The position numbers were made by a program, and so were the translations under genes. This document shows, in pieces, positions 41,444-49,635 of a stretch of DNA of 64,000 nucleotides. Where the stretch lies: contig CAKUWY010000008.1 in assembly GCA_934699585.1 (NCBI GenBank), positions 1 through 64,000 of the forward strand, written 5' to 3'. The DNA comes from an uncultured Fibrobacter sp. (GTDB lineage Bacteria; Fibrobacterota; Fibrobacteria; Fibrobacterales; Fibrobacteraceae). How positions within the stretch are numbered: position 1 is the stretch's first letter; every line of letters begins with the position of its first letter. Under the pieces are notes generated by a model that was not told the origin of the DNA, did no database searches, and saw nothing but the letters and a program-made list of their open reading frames with translations.

Positions 41444-42367
41444 ATGGCTTCTCTCAGGCACATCGTCAACAAGCGTCAGCTACGGAATTCCAAGGCATTC
41501 ATCTTCTTCTTGGTGTTTCTGCTGGTGCTGTTTTTCGCTGCGGCCCTGTACGGCAGGTTTTACGTGCTGGAGCCCTTAAGGCTCAGTGACTCCGCCATGT
41601 ACCCCAAGTTCAAAGAAGACGACGTGGTCTGGATATGCAAGCTCCCCCGCTGCATCGATGAACTAAAAGTAGGCGATATCGTCTGGGCCCGCCAAAAGAA
41701 CAGGGAAACTTTGGTCCGCAGAGTGCTGGCCATGCCGGGCGACAAGGTCAAGTTCTACAATAACGGTAAAGTCCGCGTCAAGAACAAGACCAAGCAGCTT
41801 GATGACGAAGAGGTGTTCATCGAAACGCGGAAGATAGATGTTCCCAAGAAGGGCGATACCCTTTACATGAGCAAGCTGAACGATGTGGAACAGGATTACG
41901 CCATCAACATCATGATGGAGCAAAATATTCCCTTTTACATCAAGACCTCCCTTTGGCAGGGAGAACGGGAACTCCCCCTGGACATGCTGGGGGCCCTGAA
42001 ACTCGGGAATCGACAGGTCAGTTTGAAGGAGGTTGACCTGCTCCCCTGGCAAGACCGCTACTTGCTGGAGCTGCAGGTTTTCCAACGGGAAATCGGCAGC
42101 ACTCCTGTAAAAATCAAGCGGGAATTTTACAGCAAGGCAGACTCCAGCCGGATTGAAAAAATAGTCACACAAGAAGATTACTACTTCGTCATCAGCGAAA
42201 AACTAAAGCACGCCCCGGATTCTCGCGAACTGGGATTCTTTTCCAAGTCACAATTGCTCGGTAGATATGTCTATTCTCACCGGCACATTCCAAAAATCGT
42301 CGGCGGTTACCTGAATAAGGTTACGGACTTCTTGAAAGACGTTCTGGACCTGAGTTCCGCTAACTAA
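41444..42367 (+). CDS. S26 signal-peptidase-like protein lacking the catalytic dyad
   Basis: A 307-residue protein with one membrane helix (residues about 19-36) and the S26 fold. The box expected to read PSGSMxPT is LSDSAMYPKF, putting Ala51 at the nucleophile Ser position (Ser50 is one residue off). The box expected to read IKRxxGLPGD is VRRVLAMPGD, putting Arg92 at the catalytic Lys. The last box is VISEKLKHAPDSRELGFFSKSQLLG, with SEK for GDN. It follows lepA in the position of lepB. Inference: an inactive or altered paralogue; a true LepB should exist elsewhere. Confidence 0.82.
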   Translation: MASLRHIVNKRQLRNSKAFIFFLVFLLVLFFAAALYGRFYVLEPLRLSDSAMYPKFKEDDVVWICKLPRCIDELKVGDIVWARQKNRETLVRRVLAMPGDKVKFYNNGKVRVKNKTKQLDDEEVFIETRKIDVPKKGDTLYMSKLNDVEQDYAINIMMEQNIPFYIKTSLWQGERELPLDMLGALKLGNRQVSLKEVDLLPWQDRYLLELQVFQREIGSTPVKIKREFYSKADSSRIEKIVTQEDYYFVISEKLKHAPDSRELGFFSKSQLLGRYVYSHRHIPKIVGGYLNKVTDFLKDVLDLSSAN

Positions 42368-43982
42368 GCTTGTCCTTGACCACCATAATGCCGCTCTGTT
42401 CCAGCTTCGGGTAAGAGCGCATTCCTTCGCCACCCTTGCCTTCGTCAAGGACCTGCAAAAGTTCTCCCTTGGCTGAATACAGCAAAAGCTGCCACGGCCC
42501 GTTGGGAGCGTTGAAATAGCCGGAGTTCTTTTGCACATTGCGCTGGAAGGTGCGGTTCAGGCGGTCAGCCACGCTCCTGGCCTGCACCAGGGAGATGTCG
42601 GCTAGAGACCAAGAAATCGGAGTGCCGCCCATGTCAAAAATCAGCAGGGCTTCAGCATCGGAATCCTCTTTCATTGTGAACTTCCAACTGAAACTCTGCC
42701 AGCTGGTACTCAAGTCCAGAATACGGCCATTGGCATAGGGCGTATAAACCTCGGCATCCTTCTTGATGTTCACGTTCAAGGTGCGGGGCTTGTCCGCCTT
42801 GGCTCGCATGCTGAAAATGTAGGTGACCCCATTCCGGAGCGGCAGATGCTGCTTGAACTGTAGGCCCCAGGTTTCCTTGCCACCCTTGGTGATATCGAAA
42901 TGGACCACGCCATCTTCGACCTTGACGTCGGCCTTGCCACCCCAGAAATCGGTGACCCAGTTTTCCAACGGATTCTCGTCAGAAAAATCGCCATTCTGGA
43001 TAAGGTTTGTTCCTGTTCCCTGGAATCCGGTGACGTAGTCCTTGTTCTGGATAAAATTCGGAATCACGCTGGTGTTCTGGATACCGAGAGGGCTATCCAC
43101 CGCCACTTCCTTGCCCCAGCCCACAAGCGTATTGAAGGAACTATGGGCGGTCATGTCCATTTCGGGGCTGTCGTAATTTCCGGGACCCCAGCTCCAGGCC
43201 AGCCAGCCAATGTTCAGGCGTTCCGCCTCGGCCATAATATGCTTGTAGGGGATTTCTTTTGCGCCACCGGCAGCCACCGGCGCAAATTCGCCTACCACAA
43301 AAGGCAGCTTCAGTTCCACAGATTTTTCAAGGGTCGCGGTAATGCGTTCTTGAACGGTTGCAAAACCCGTACGGACGGGGTCGTGCTTTTCGCTGGGCCA
43401 CCACATATGGATAGAAAAAATCAGGTTGTGTTCCGGATCCGCCTGCAAAAGTTTCGGGCCCACGGAAAGCAGTATCTTTTCGTCCTGGCCCCACATGTCA
43501 GCATCGATCATGATGGGCACGCGAATTCCGGCGGCACGCATCTTGGTCACAATCATGCGGTATACATCAAAAAATTCGCTTTCGGGAATCTCTCCGGCGC
43601 CGGGCTCGTTACCCACGTTCAGAATCATGTATTCCTGATGGTTGGAAAGCACCTGCAGGGTTTCTTCACGAAGCCAGTAGTCCAGAGCATCCGGGAGGCG
43701 ATCCCAGTTACCCGTGGTATCGTGAATCTCGGGAATGGGAATCATGCCGTTGGCAATGCAAAGGCCCATGATGTTGTCCAGGTCGCTGATACGGCCGCGG
43801 GTGTTCCAGACGATACGGACACAGTTGGCCCCGGTCTTTGCGATTTCGGGAATGGTCTTGCCTTCCCTGTCGGTCCAAATGAACATGTGGTTCACCCCGC
43901 GAAGGATGACCTTCTCGTTGTCCTTGCTATAAAGGTACCTGTCCTGTACAAAAAATCCCGGTTTTGCAGCCGATTGTATCAT
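42360..43982 (-). CDS. Glycoside hydrolase family 5 protein with CBM-like and C-terminal domains
   Basis: A 540-residue GH5-type enzyme, probably mannanase- or cellulase-like. N-terminal KVILRGVNHMFIWTD and GANCVRIVW are typical GH5; acid/base Glu126 is in ILNVGNEPG and nucleophile Glu232 in PFVVGEFAP. Residues about 325-470 form a beta-sandwich carbohydrate-binding-like module (NLIQNGDFSDENPLENWV). The last 50 residues (WQLLLYSAKGELLQVLDEG) resemble secretion/sorting tails of this phylum. The ATG at 43982 has GGAG seven bases upstream and a TATATTTAG element just before it; a longer frame to 44087 would add a hydrophobic segment but spans that promoter. Confidence 0.85.
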   Translation of the reverse strand: MIQSAAKPGFFVQDRYLYSKDNEKVILRGVNHMFIWTDREGKTIPEIAKTGANCVRIVWNTRGRISDLDNIMGLCIANGMIPIPEIHDTTGNWDRLPDALDYWLREETLQVLSNHQEYMILNVGNEPGAGEIPESEFFDVYRMIVTKMRAAGIRVPIMIDADMWGQDEKILLSVGPKLLQADPEHNLIFSIHMWWPSEKHDPVRTGFATVQERITATLEKSVELKLPFVVGEFAPVAAGGAKEIPYKHIMAEAERLNIGWLAWSWGPGNYDSPEMDMTAHSSFNTLVGWGKEVAVDSPLGIQNTSVIPNFIQNKDYVTGFQGTGTNLIQNGDFSDENPLENWVTDFWGGKADVKVEDGVVHFDITKGGKETWGLQFKQHLPLRNGVTYIFSMRAKADKPRTLNVNIKKDAEVYTPYANGRILDLSTSWQSFSWKFTMKEDSDAEALLIFDMGGTPISWSLADISLVQARSVADRLNRTFQRNVQKNSGYFNAPNGPWQLLLYSAKGELLQVLDEGKGGEGMRSYPKLEQSGIMVVKDKLS

Positions 43983-44107
43983 TGGAATACTCCAGTCTTT
44001 TATTTCCAGTACTAAATATATAATCTGAAGAAGAAAAAAGTTAAGGAAACCGGTAAAAAAAAACTCGCTTTTATTTATTTTTCGCATCAAATTCTAAATT
44101 TGTGGCG

Positions 44108-44557
44108 ATGTTTTCACAATGCCTCCATAGACACAACAAGAGCATTCCCGCTTTTGGCTTTTTGGTTGTCGCTATACTTCTCTCGATTCTTACCGGTTGT
44201 AAAGAAGTGAAAGTCGTAGAGGAAAAACAACCTGTGCGTCACTACAAGGGCGATATCGAGGTGTTGAACAGTTGCGGTATGCAAGGTGCTGCCGCCAAGA
44301 TGCGGGCCTACTTGCGTGAAAACGGCTTTGACGTGGTAAGTTACCGAAACGACCGCTTGCAAAACTACGACGAGACCATCTTGGTGCTCCGCAACCCCGA
44401 ATGGGAAGGCGCAAAGGCCCTCGCCAAAGCTCTCAAGACCGAAAACGTGATGACCGTCTTTAGCAAGCGGGCAGTAGTGGACGCCTCTATCTATATCGGA
44501 AAAGATTTTGAACAAATAATAAAACCCGACCAGGGAGAAACAGATGACAACGAATAA
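44108..44557 (+). CDS. Lipoprotein with LytR_C domain
   Basis: A 149-residue lipoprotein: hydrophobic signal (AFGFLVVAILLSIL) and lipobox LTGC, then a LytR C-terminal-type domain (GDIEVLNSCGMQGAAAKMRAYLRE...; residues about 49-130). Such domains occur on cell-envelope proteins and probably bind glycans or peptidoglycan. TAAATTTG at 44095-44102 ends six bases before the ATG, predicting a leaderless transcript. It overlaps rsfS by 14 bases, so it is the first gene of the LytR_C-rsfS-argS operon. Confidence 0.82.
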   Translation: MFSQCLHRHNKSIPAFGFLVVAILLSILTGCKEVKVVEEKQPVRHYKGDIEVLNSCGMQGAAAKMRAYLRENGFDVVSYRNDRLQNYDETILVLRNPEWEGAKALAKALKTENVMTVFSKRAVVDASIYIGKDFEQIIKPDQGETDDNE

Positions 44558-44957
44558 GCAAGAACTTCCAGAGTCCGTAAAAATCGGAGCAAGCATTTTG
44601 TTTGAGCTGCGCGCCCAGAAAGTGCAGCTGATTGACCTGCGCGGCATCAAGGACGTGACCGACTTTTTCCTTGTAGCCACCTGCGAAAGCGAAGCCCAGA
44701 TGCAGGCAATCTTGAACGAACTGCGCAAGGAATTCAAGGCGAACAAGCTCCCCTCCGTGGGCGTGGAATACAAGGAAGGCGTGCGTTGGGCCGTGTTCGA
44801 CGCGGGCCTCGACCTGATGGTCCACCTGTTCGAAGAAGAAAAACGCAACGAGATTTCGCTCGACCGTCTGTATGCCGACGGCAAGATCGTGGAACTCGAC
44901 GAAAATGACTTTGTAAAGACCACCGACAAGAAGGCCGACGACAATGAACTCGTTTGA
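44544..44957 (+). CDS. rsfS: Ribosomal silencing factor RsfS
   Basis: A 137-residue RsfS/Iojap protein that binds ribosomal protein L14 and blocks subunit joining in slow growth. Motifs are LIDLRGIKDVTDFFLVATCESEAQ (family core, residues about 28-51), WAVFDAGLDLMVHLF and the C-terminal LDRLYADG. The start ATG has GGAGAAAC upstream, inside the LytR_C gene. It overlaps both neighbours by 14 bases, an unusual double overlap pointing to tight translational coupling. Confidence 0.95.
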   Translation: MTTNKQELPESVKIGASILFELRAQKVQLIDLRGIKDVTDFFLVATCESEAQMQAILNELRKEFKANKLPSVGVEYKEGVRWAVFDAGLDLMVHLFEEEKRNEISLDRLYADGKIVELDENDFVKTTDKKADDNELV

Positions 44958-46671
44958 GCAAGAAATCGCAGAAGCGCTCGCCGCTACCGGTTCCTTCGAA
45001 AAGGAAGCCGCCCTCAAGCTTATCTCCGTGCCGCCTGACACCACGCACGGCAACTTCACCATTCCGTGCTTCTCGCTCGCGAAGGTGATGCGCAAGGCCC
45101 CGAAGATGATCGCCGAAGACCTCGCCGCCCAGGTGAAGCTCCCGGCAGGCCTCTCGAAGGTCGAAGCCGTGAACGGTTACCTGAACTTCTTTATCGACCG
45201 TAGTTTCCTCGCGAAGTCCACTCTTGAAGAAATCGCCGCGAAGGGCCTCGAATACGGTCACGCCGCATCGAACGGAAAGGTCGTCTGCATCGACTTCAGT
45301 TCCCCGAACATCGGCAAGGAACTGGCCTTCCACCACCTGCGTTCGACGATGATCGGAAACTCCCTTTCCCGCATCTACAAGGCAGCAGGCTACAAGGTGG
45401 AACGCATCAACCACCTGGGTGACTGGGGTACCGCTTTCGGCAAGCTCATCGTGATGTACCTGCGTGAAAACCGCCCGACAGACGACGCCACGCTGGATAG
45501 CCTCACCGTGAAGGAACTGAACATCCTTTACGCCGCCTTCTCCAAGGCCAGCAAGGAAGAGCCTGGTCTCGAAGATGAAGCCCGCGCCGCATTCACCAAG
45601 CTGGAACAGGGCGACGAATTCTACCGCAAGCTCTGGACCGCCTTCCGCGCCGCAACGCTGAAGGAACTCATGCGCATCTACGACATGATGGGCGTGGGCT
45701 TTGACCACTACACCGGAGAATCTTTCTTCGAAGACAAGATTCCGGCCATTCTCGACGAACTCCGCGAAAAGAACCTGATGGTGAAGAGTCAGGATTTGGA
45801 CGTGGTGATGCTGGACGAGTTCGACCTGAACCCCTGCCTTATCCGCAAGAGCGACGGTTCTACGCTGTACGCGACCCGCGACCTCGCCGCCGCCTGCTAC
45901 CGCAAGAAGGAATACAACTTCGACAAGTGCCTCTACGTGGTGGACCTGGGCCAGGCGCTCCACTTCAAGCAAGTTTTCCATGTTTTGAAGAAGATGGGCC
46001 GCGAATGGTACAAGGACATGTACCACATTCCGTTCGGCGTAATCCTGCAGCTGGTCGACGGCAAGTGGGAAAAGGGCAAGACTCGTACGGGCACCGCAAG
46101 CCTGCTCCGCGACGTGATTGAAGCCGCCCAGAAGAAGATTCTCGAATTCATCGACCAAAAGAATCCGAACCTCGAGAACAAGGAACTCATCGCCCGCCAG
46201 ATCGGCATTTCGGCACTCACCTTCAACGACCTGAAGAACAGCCGCCTGAAGGACGTGCGCTTTGACTGGGATGCCGTAATGAGCTTCGAAGGCGATACCG
46301 GTCCGTATGTGCAGAACGCCCACGTACGCCTGTGCAGCATTATGCGCAAGGCCGGCATTGAACGTGCCGACCTTGCAACCGCAATCAAGGACGTGAACTT
46401 CACTGAACTTGGCGACGATGCGGCCTACAGCCTCATCAACATTCTGTCGAAGAAAGGCAAGAAGATTCTGGACGCTGTCGCCGGTGATGAACCAAGCGTG
46501 CTCGCCCAGTACGCCCTGGAAATCGCAGAAGCCGCCCACAAGTTCATCCACGAAGACCGCGTGCTCGGTTCTGCCGAAGAAAAGTCCCGCCTGTTCCTGG
46601 TTCAAGCCACGCAGATTGTACTCGAAAACGTGCTCGACCTGCTGGGACTTTTCCCGATTAGGCAGATGTAA
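44944..46671 (+). CDS. argS: Arginyl-tRNA synthetase
   Basis: A 575-residue class I synthetase. The N-terminal add-1 domain is followed by SSPNIGKELAFHHLRSTMIG, where the HIGH signature is altered to AFHH; GDWGTAFGKL and KTRTGTASLLRD (KMSKS-loop region) follow, then a C-terminal anticodon-binding helical domain (GPYVQNAHVRLCSIMRKAG). I believe some bacterial ArgRS share the xFHH variant. It overlaps rsfS by 14 bases and the convergent aminopeptidase by 14 bases. Confidence 0.95.
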   Translation: MNSFEQEIAEALAATGSFEKEAALKLISVPPDTTHGNFTIPCFSLAKVMRKAPKMIAEDLAAQVKLPAGLSKVEAVNGYLNFFIDRSFLAKSTLEEIAAKGLEYGHAASNGKVVCIDFSSPNIGKELAFHHLRSTMIGNSLSRIYKAAGYKVERINHLGDWGTAFGKLIVMYLRENRPTDDATLDSLTVKELNILYAAFSKASKEEPGLEDEARAAFTKLEQGDEFYRKLWTAFRAATLKELMRIYDMMGVGFDHYTGESFFEDKIPAILDELREKNLMVKSQDLDVVMLDEFDLNPCLIRKSDGSTLYATRDLAAACYRKKEYNFDKCLYVVDLGQALHFKQVFHVLKKMGREWYKDMYHIPFGVILQLVDGKWEKGKTRTGTASLLRDVIEAAQKKILEFIDQKNPNLENKELIARQIGISALTFNDLKNSRLKDVRFDWDAVMSFEGDTGPYVQNAHVRLCSIMRKAGIERADLATAIKDVNFTELGDDAAYSLINILSKKGKKILDAVAGDEPSVLAQYALEIAEAAHKFIHEDRVLGSAEEKSRLFLVQATQIVLENVLDLLGLFPIRQM

Positions 46672-47779
46672 GTCTATCGGGATTCAAGCACTTTAGTTCA
46701 TCAACGACGAACAAGCCGTCCTTGCGGATGAGCTTGTCGTCGAACCAGATTTCGCCACCGCCATATTCTGGGCGCATAATCAGCACCAGATCCCAATGGA
46801 TAGAACTGACGTTCCCGTTAGGTGCTTCTTCGTAGCAGCGGCCTGGCGTAAAGTGGATAGAACCCGCAATCTTTTCGTCAAAGAGAATGTCACACATGGG
46901 AGCGTTCACAAACGGGTTGAAACCGACCGCAAACTCGCCCACATAGCGCGCGCCTTCATCGGTATCGAACAGGGCGTTCATGGCCACATTGTCACCGGAT
47001 TCACAAGTGGCGTTCACAATCTTCCCGTCCTTGAATTCCAGGCGGATATTGCTGAAATACTTGCCGTCGTAAAGGGTGGGCGTATTGTACTGAATGACTC
47101 CGTTTACACTGTTCCGAACCGGGGCCGTATAGACTTCGCCATCGGGGATATTCATGTTGCCGCAACACGGGATAGCCGGAATGTCCTTGATGCTAAATGT
47201 CAAGTCCGTGCCCTTGGCCACAAGGCGTACCTTGTCGGTGCGGTTCATGAGATCCACCAGGTTCTGGGCGGCCTTAGCCATCTTCGGGTAATCGGCCAGG
47301 CAGGCTTCAAAGTAGAAGTCCTCAAATGCTTCCGTGCTCATCTTGGCGCCCTGGGCCATGGAAGGGTTCGGCCAGCGGAGCACGCACCAGCGGGTCTTAT
47401 CCACACGGTAGTTCAGCACGGGGTCCGTAATCTTGCGGTAACTGAGCATTTTGGCGCTGTCGATATCGCAGTTTTCCAGAGCGTTGTCAGCCCCGCGAAT
47501 GGCGATATAGGCCTGCATTTTCTGCATCTCGGCCAAGGCTAGCTCCGCCTGGAGTTTCATCTGTTCTTCTGTAGCAGACTTGATCATTTCGCGACGGACT
47601 CGCCCGCGGTAGTTGTGCACAAAGGCATGTCCGCCTACTTTAGCCACAGCCTTCACCAGTTCCGTAGAAACTTCGTCCGGAGTGTCCGTGGTCTCGATAA
47701 GGATGTTCTCCCCCGTCTTAAGACCGATGGCATTGTTGATTAGATTCTCTGCAAGTTTTGTAATTCTTGGATCAGTCAT
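46658..47779 (-). CDS. M29-family aminopeptidase
   Basis: A 373-residue metallo-aminopeptidase of family M29 (AmpS/aminopeptidase T type). Typical segments are LKTGENILIETTDTPDEV, GTDLTFSIKDIPAIPCCGNMN, IPDGEVYTAPVRNSVNG, RLEFKDGKIV, GEFAVGFNPFV and the histidine region SIHFTPGRCYEE...SSIHWDLVL. It hydrolyses N-terminal residues from peptides in the cytoplasm; no signal peptide is present. Its 3' end overlaps argS by 14 bases, convergent. Confidence 0.92.
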   Translation of the reverse strand: MTDPRITKLAENLINNAIGLKTGENILIETTDTPDEVSTELVKAVAKVGGHAFVHNYRGRVRREMIKSATEEQMKLQAELALAEMQKMQAYIAIRGADNALENCDIDSAKMLSYRKITDPVLNYRVDKTRWCVLRWPNPSMAQGAKMSTEAFEDFYFEACLADYPKMAKAAQNLVDLMNRTDKVRLVAKGTDLTFSIKDIPAIPCCGNMNIPDGEVYTAPVRNSVNGVIQYNTPTLYDGKYFSNIRLEFKDGKIVNATCESGDNVAMNALFDTDEGARYVGEFAVGFNPFVNAPMCDILFDEKIAGSIHFTPGRCYEEAPNGNVSSIHWDLVLIMRPEYGGGEIWFDDKLIRKDGLFVVDELKCLNPDRLTSA

Positions 47780-47864
47780 TTTATTCCTCTTTTTTTCAAA
47801 TAGCTTTTCACCTAGATTTTGAAGCTTTTATCAAGAGTTGGGCCTGGTTTGGCGCCAAGGGCAC

Positions 47865-47899
47865 AACTATAAGAACTCACAACTCATTACTCACAACTC
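47865..47899 (+). repeat. Heptamer-period array
   Basis: AACTATA, AGAACTC, ACAACTC, ATTACTC, ACAACTC. The last words overlap the stop codon of the SprT-like gene. Confidence 0.82.
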
Positions 47900-48685
47900 T
47901 TTCCCCCTGCGCATGGCACGGATGTTCCTGGGCAGAACCTCCTTATGCCACTTTATCCACTCGTCAAAATAGATATAGCGCTTTTCACGCTGACGGAACT
48001 GCCGACCGTGAACCACCCGGCGGCCATTGCGCTCCTCCACAGGAATCACCACATGGAGGCACTCATGATAGACAACTCCCGCTACGGCGTAAAACGGGCA
48101 GTTCTTGGCATCGTAGCCCTTGCTGATGCTTATCAGGTGAAAATCTTCACCCGTCAGAGGGTCCTTGCGCGTAGAGTGGAAACTTAAGCCCCCCACCCGG
48201 TTGCTCCAGGTAATCCGGCAGGTCAGTTCGCCGTTGAAATAAGTATCATTGACCGCAGCAAGCACCTGGTTCAAATCGTGATAAGTCCCCTTGGGACGTA
48301 TGGGCGGGATTCTGCTGCGGGACTCCAAGGTCTTTTCCCCCTTGTCCGCCAGAATCTGGTCCACCACCGCCCAAAAGCGGTTCACCAGTTCTTTAATGGC
48401 AAGCTTGTTCTTCTGGGTCTTTCGACGGATGGCGTGTTCCGCCCATTCGGCAGCAATTTCTCGAGCCTGGGCAAATTCCGGAGCCTTCATATACCCCGGC
48501 AAGAGCACCTCCGGATGGCCGAACAAGAAGCCACCTACACAGCGGATGCTCTTTTTCATGCGGGGGTTGTACTTGAAAGTCACCAGACCGTTTTCGGAAC
48601 TTTCCGCCGAAATTTTCTTGACCGCAGGTTCATAGGCCTGGGACGCCGCCGAACCGAAAAGGTCCAGCTGGCCGAACAAGTCCAT
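47891..48685 (-). CDS. SprT-like zinc metallopeptidase domain protein
   Basis: A 264-residue protein. The C-terminal half is SprT-like: LAAVNDTYFNGELTCRITWS, then FYAVAGVVYHECLHVVIPV with the HExxH-variant HECLH zinc site. The N-terminal half (MDLFGQLDLFGSAA, then NPRMKKSIRCVGGFLFGHPE) is not recognised. Eukaryotic relatives (Spartan) degrade DNA-protein crosslinks; bacterial function is unknown. The start at 48685 is set by a GGGAGGGACAG site, rather than the GTG/ATG at 48703/48700, which overlap the upstream stop. It follows the YkgJ-like gene by 14 bases. Confidence 0.85.
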   Translation of the reverse strand: MDLFGQLDLFGSAASQAYEPAVKKISAESSENGLVTFKYNPRMKKSIRCVGGFLFGHPEVLLPGYMKAPEFAQAREIAAEWAEHAIRRKTQKNKLAIKELVNRFWAVVDQILADKGEKTLESRSRIPPIRPKGTYHDLNQVLAAVNDTYFNGELTCRITWSNRVGGLSFHSTRKDPLTGEDFHLISISKGYDAKNCPFYAVAGVVYHECLHVVIPVEERNGRRVVHGRQFRQREKRYIYFDEWIKWHKEVLPRNIRAMRRGKEL

Positions 48686-48699
48686 CTGTCCCTCCCCCA

Positions 48700-49452
48700 T
48701 CACGAGAAAACACCCTCATAAAGGTTCATGGACAGGAGCCCGCCGAAGTAACTTTCTGGCAATTCCAAGTCTGCATAATGTTCCGAAATGCCACCCAGAG
48801 CCTCTTCGATATGGTCTGGCATATACACCACAAAGCTTTCGTTCTTTTCGGTCTGCAAATATTCCGGCACGCAGTATTTCGGGCGAGTCTCGCTAAAGTA
48901 CATGCGGCACGACACCGGACGCAAGGGGTAAATTCCGCAATCCCCTTGGGGCGTGGAGAATGGACACGCCTTCCACTGGGAAAAATAATCATGGAGTGCC
49001 CTATCTTCGGCATCATCCTCGGAATCAGACTCCGCCAAGCGCTTGCCCAAGAGACCTTCAAACAGTTTCGCCCGAATTTGACAGTCTTCCATGACGGACA
49101 TAAAGTCATCTCGGTGCCTCAAATTTGAATACAGGTAAACAAGTTCAAAAGGCTCTACAGACATGGGGTAATGGTGGCAGCAATTCCCGCAAGAAGGGCC
49201 GCACTTGATTCCATTCTTGTGCTGGGGCAATACAGCCTCCAGATAGAGGGAATAGGCCCTGTGGTAGTCTTTGGCAAAATCTACAATCATGGGAATCTGC
49301 ACCGCCAAGTTGTCTGGACCGACCGCAGATTTCCGTCCAAGAGATTGCGCAACAAAATCGAGGCGGTCCCGCTCCTTGGACAAGAGCTGCCCGAGCCTAC
49401 TCACCGCATTGGTGTACGCCCTGGTCGGGAAGTATTCCTCGCACAAACTCAT
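48700..49452 (-). CDS. YkgJ-type cysteine-cluster protein
   Basis: A 250-residue protein with the CxxCxxCC-type cluster motif KCGPSCGNCCHHYPMSVEPFE and later cysteines (WKACPF, GDCGIYPLRPVSCRMYF, KYC), the YkgJ/UPF0153 pattern that binds zinc or an Fe-S cluster. Role unknown. TATATTTG (49465-49458) ends five bases before the ATG at 49452, so the mRNA is probably leaderless and the longer frame to 49530 is wrong. The SprT-like gene follows closely, forming a two-gene operon. Confidence 0.88.
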   Translation of the reverse strand: MSLCEEYFPTRAYTNAVSRLGQLLSKERDRLDFVAQSLGRKSAVGPDNLAVQIPMIVDFAKDYHRAYSLYLEAVLPQHKNGIKCGPSCGNCCHHYPMSVEPFELVYLYSNLRHRDDFMSVMEDCQIRAKLFEGLLGKRLAESDSEDDAEDRALHDYFSQWKACPFSTPQGDCGIYPLRPVSCRMYFSETRPKYCVPEYLQTEKNESFVVYMPDHIEEALGGISEHYADLELPESYFGGLLSMNLYEGVFS

Positions 49453-49635
49453 GCCACCAAATATATTTACTTCGACAGGCGATTTCGCTTTTTCTTGAAA
49501 AAAGCGCCATTTTCGCCCTAAAAAAAACAAAAAAACGGTTTTTCACTCCCAAAAAAGAAAAAAAGGATGTTTTTATGTTCTTTTTTGTAAGAAGAAAGTT
49601 ATCTTTACAATGGACTAGAACACCTAGAATGACCT

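Noticed and set aside
44734..46605. 623-residue minus-strand frame opposite argS
   Set aside because: Antisense shadow of a well-conserved synthetase.
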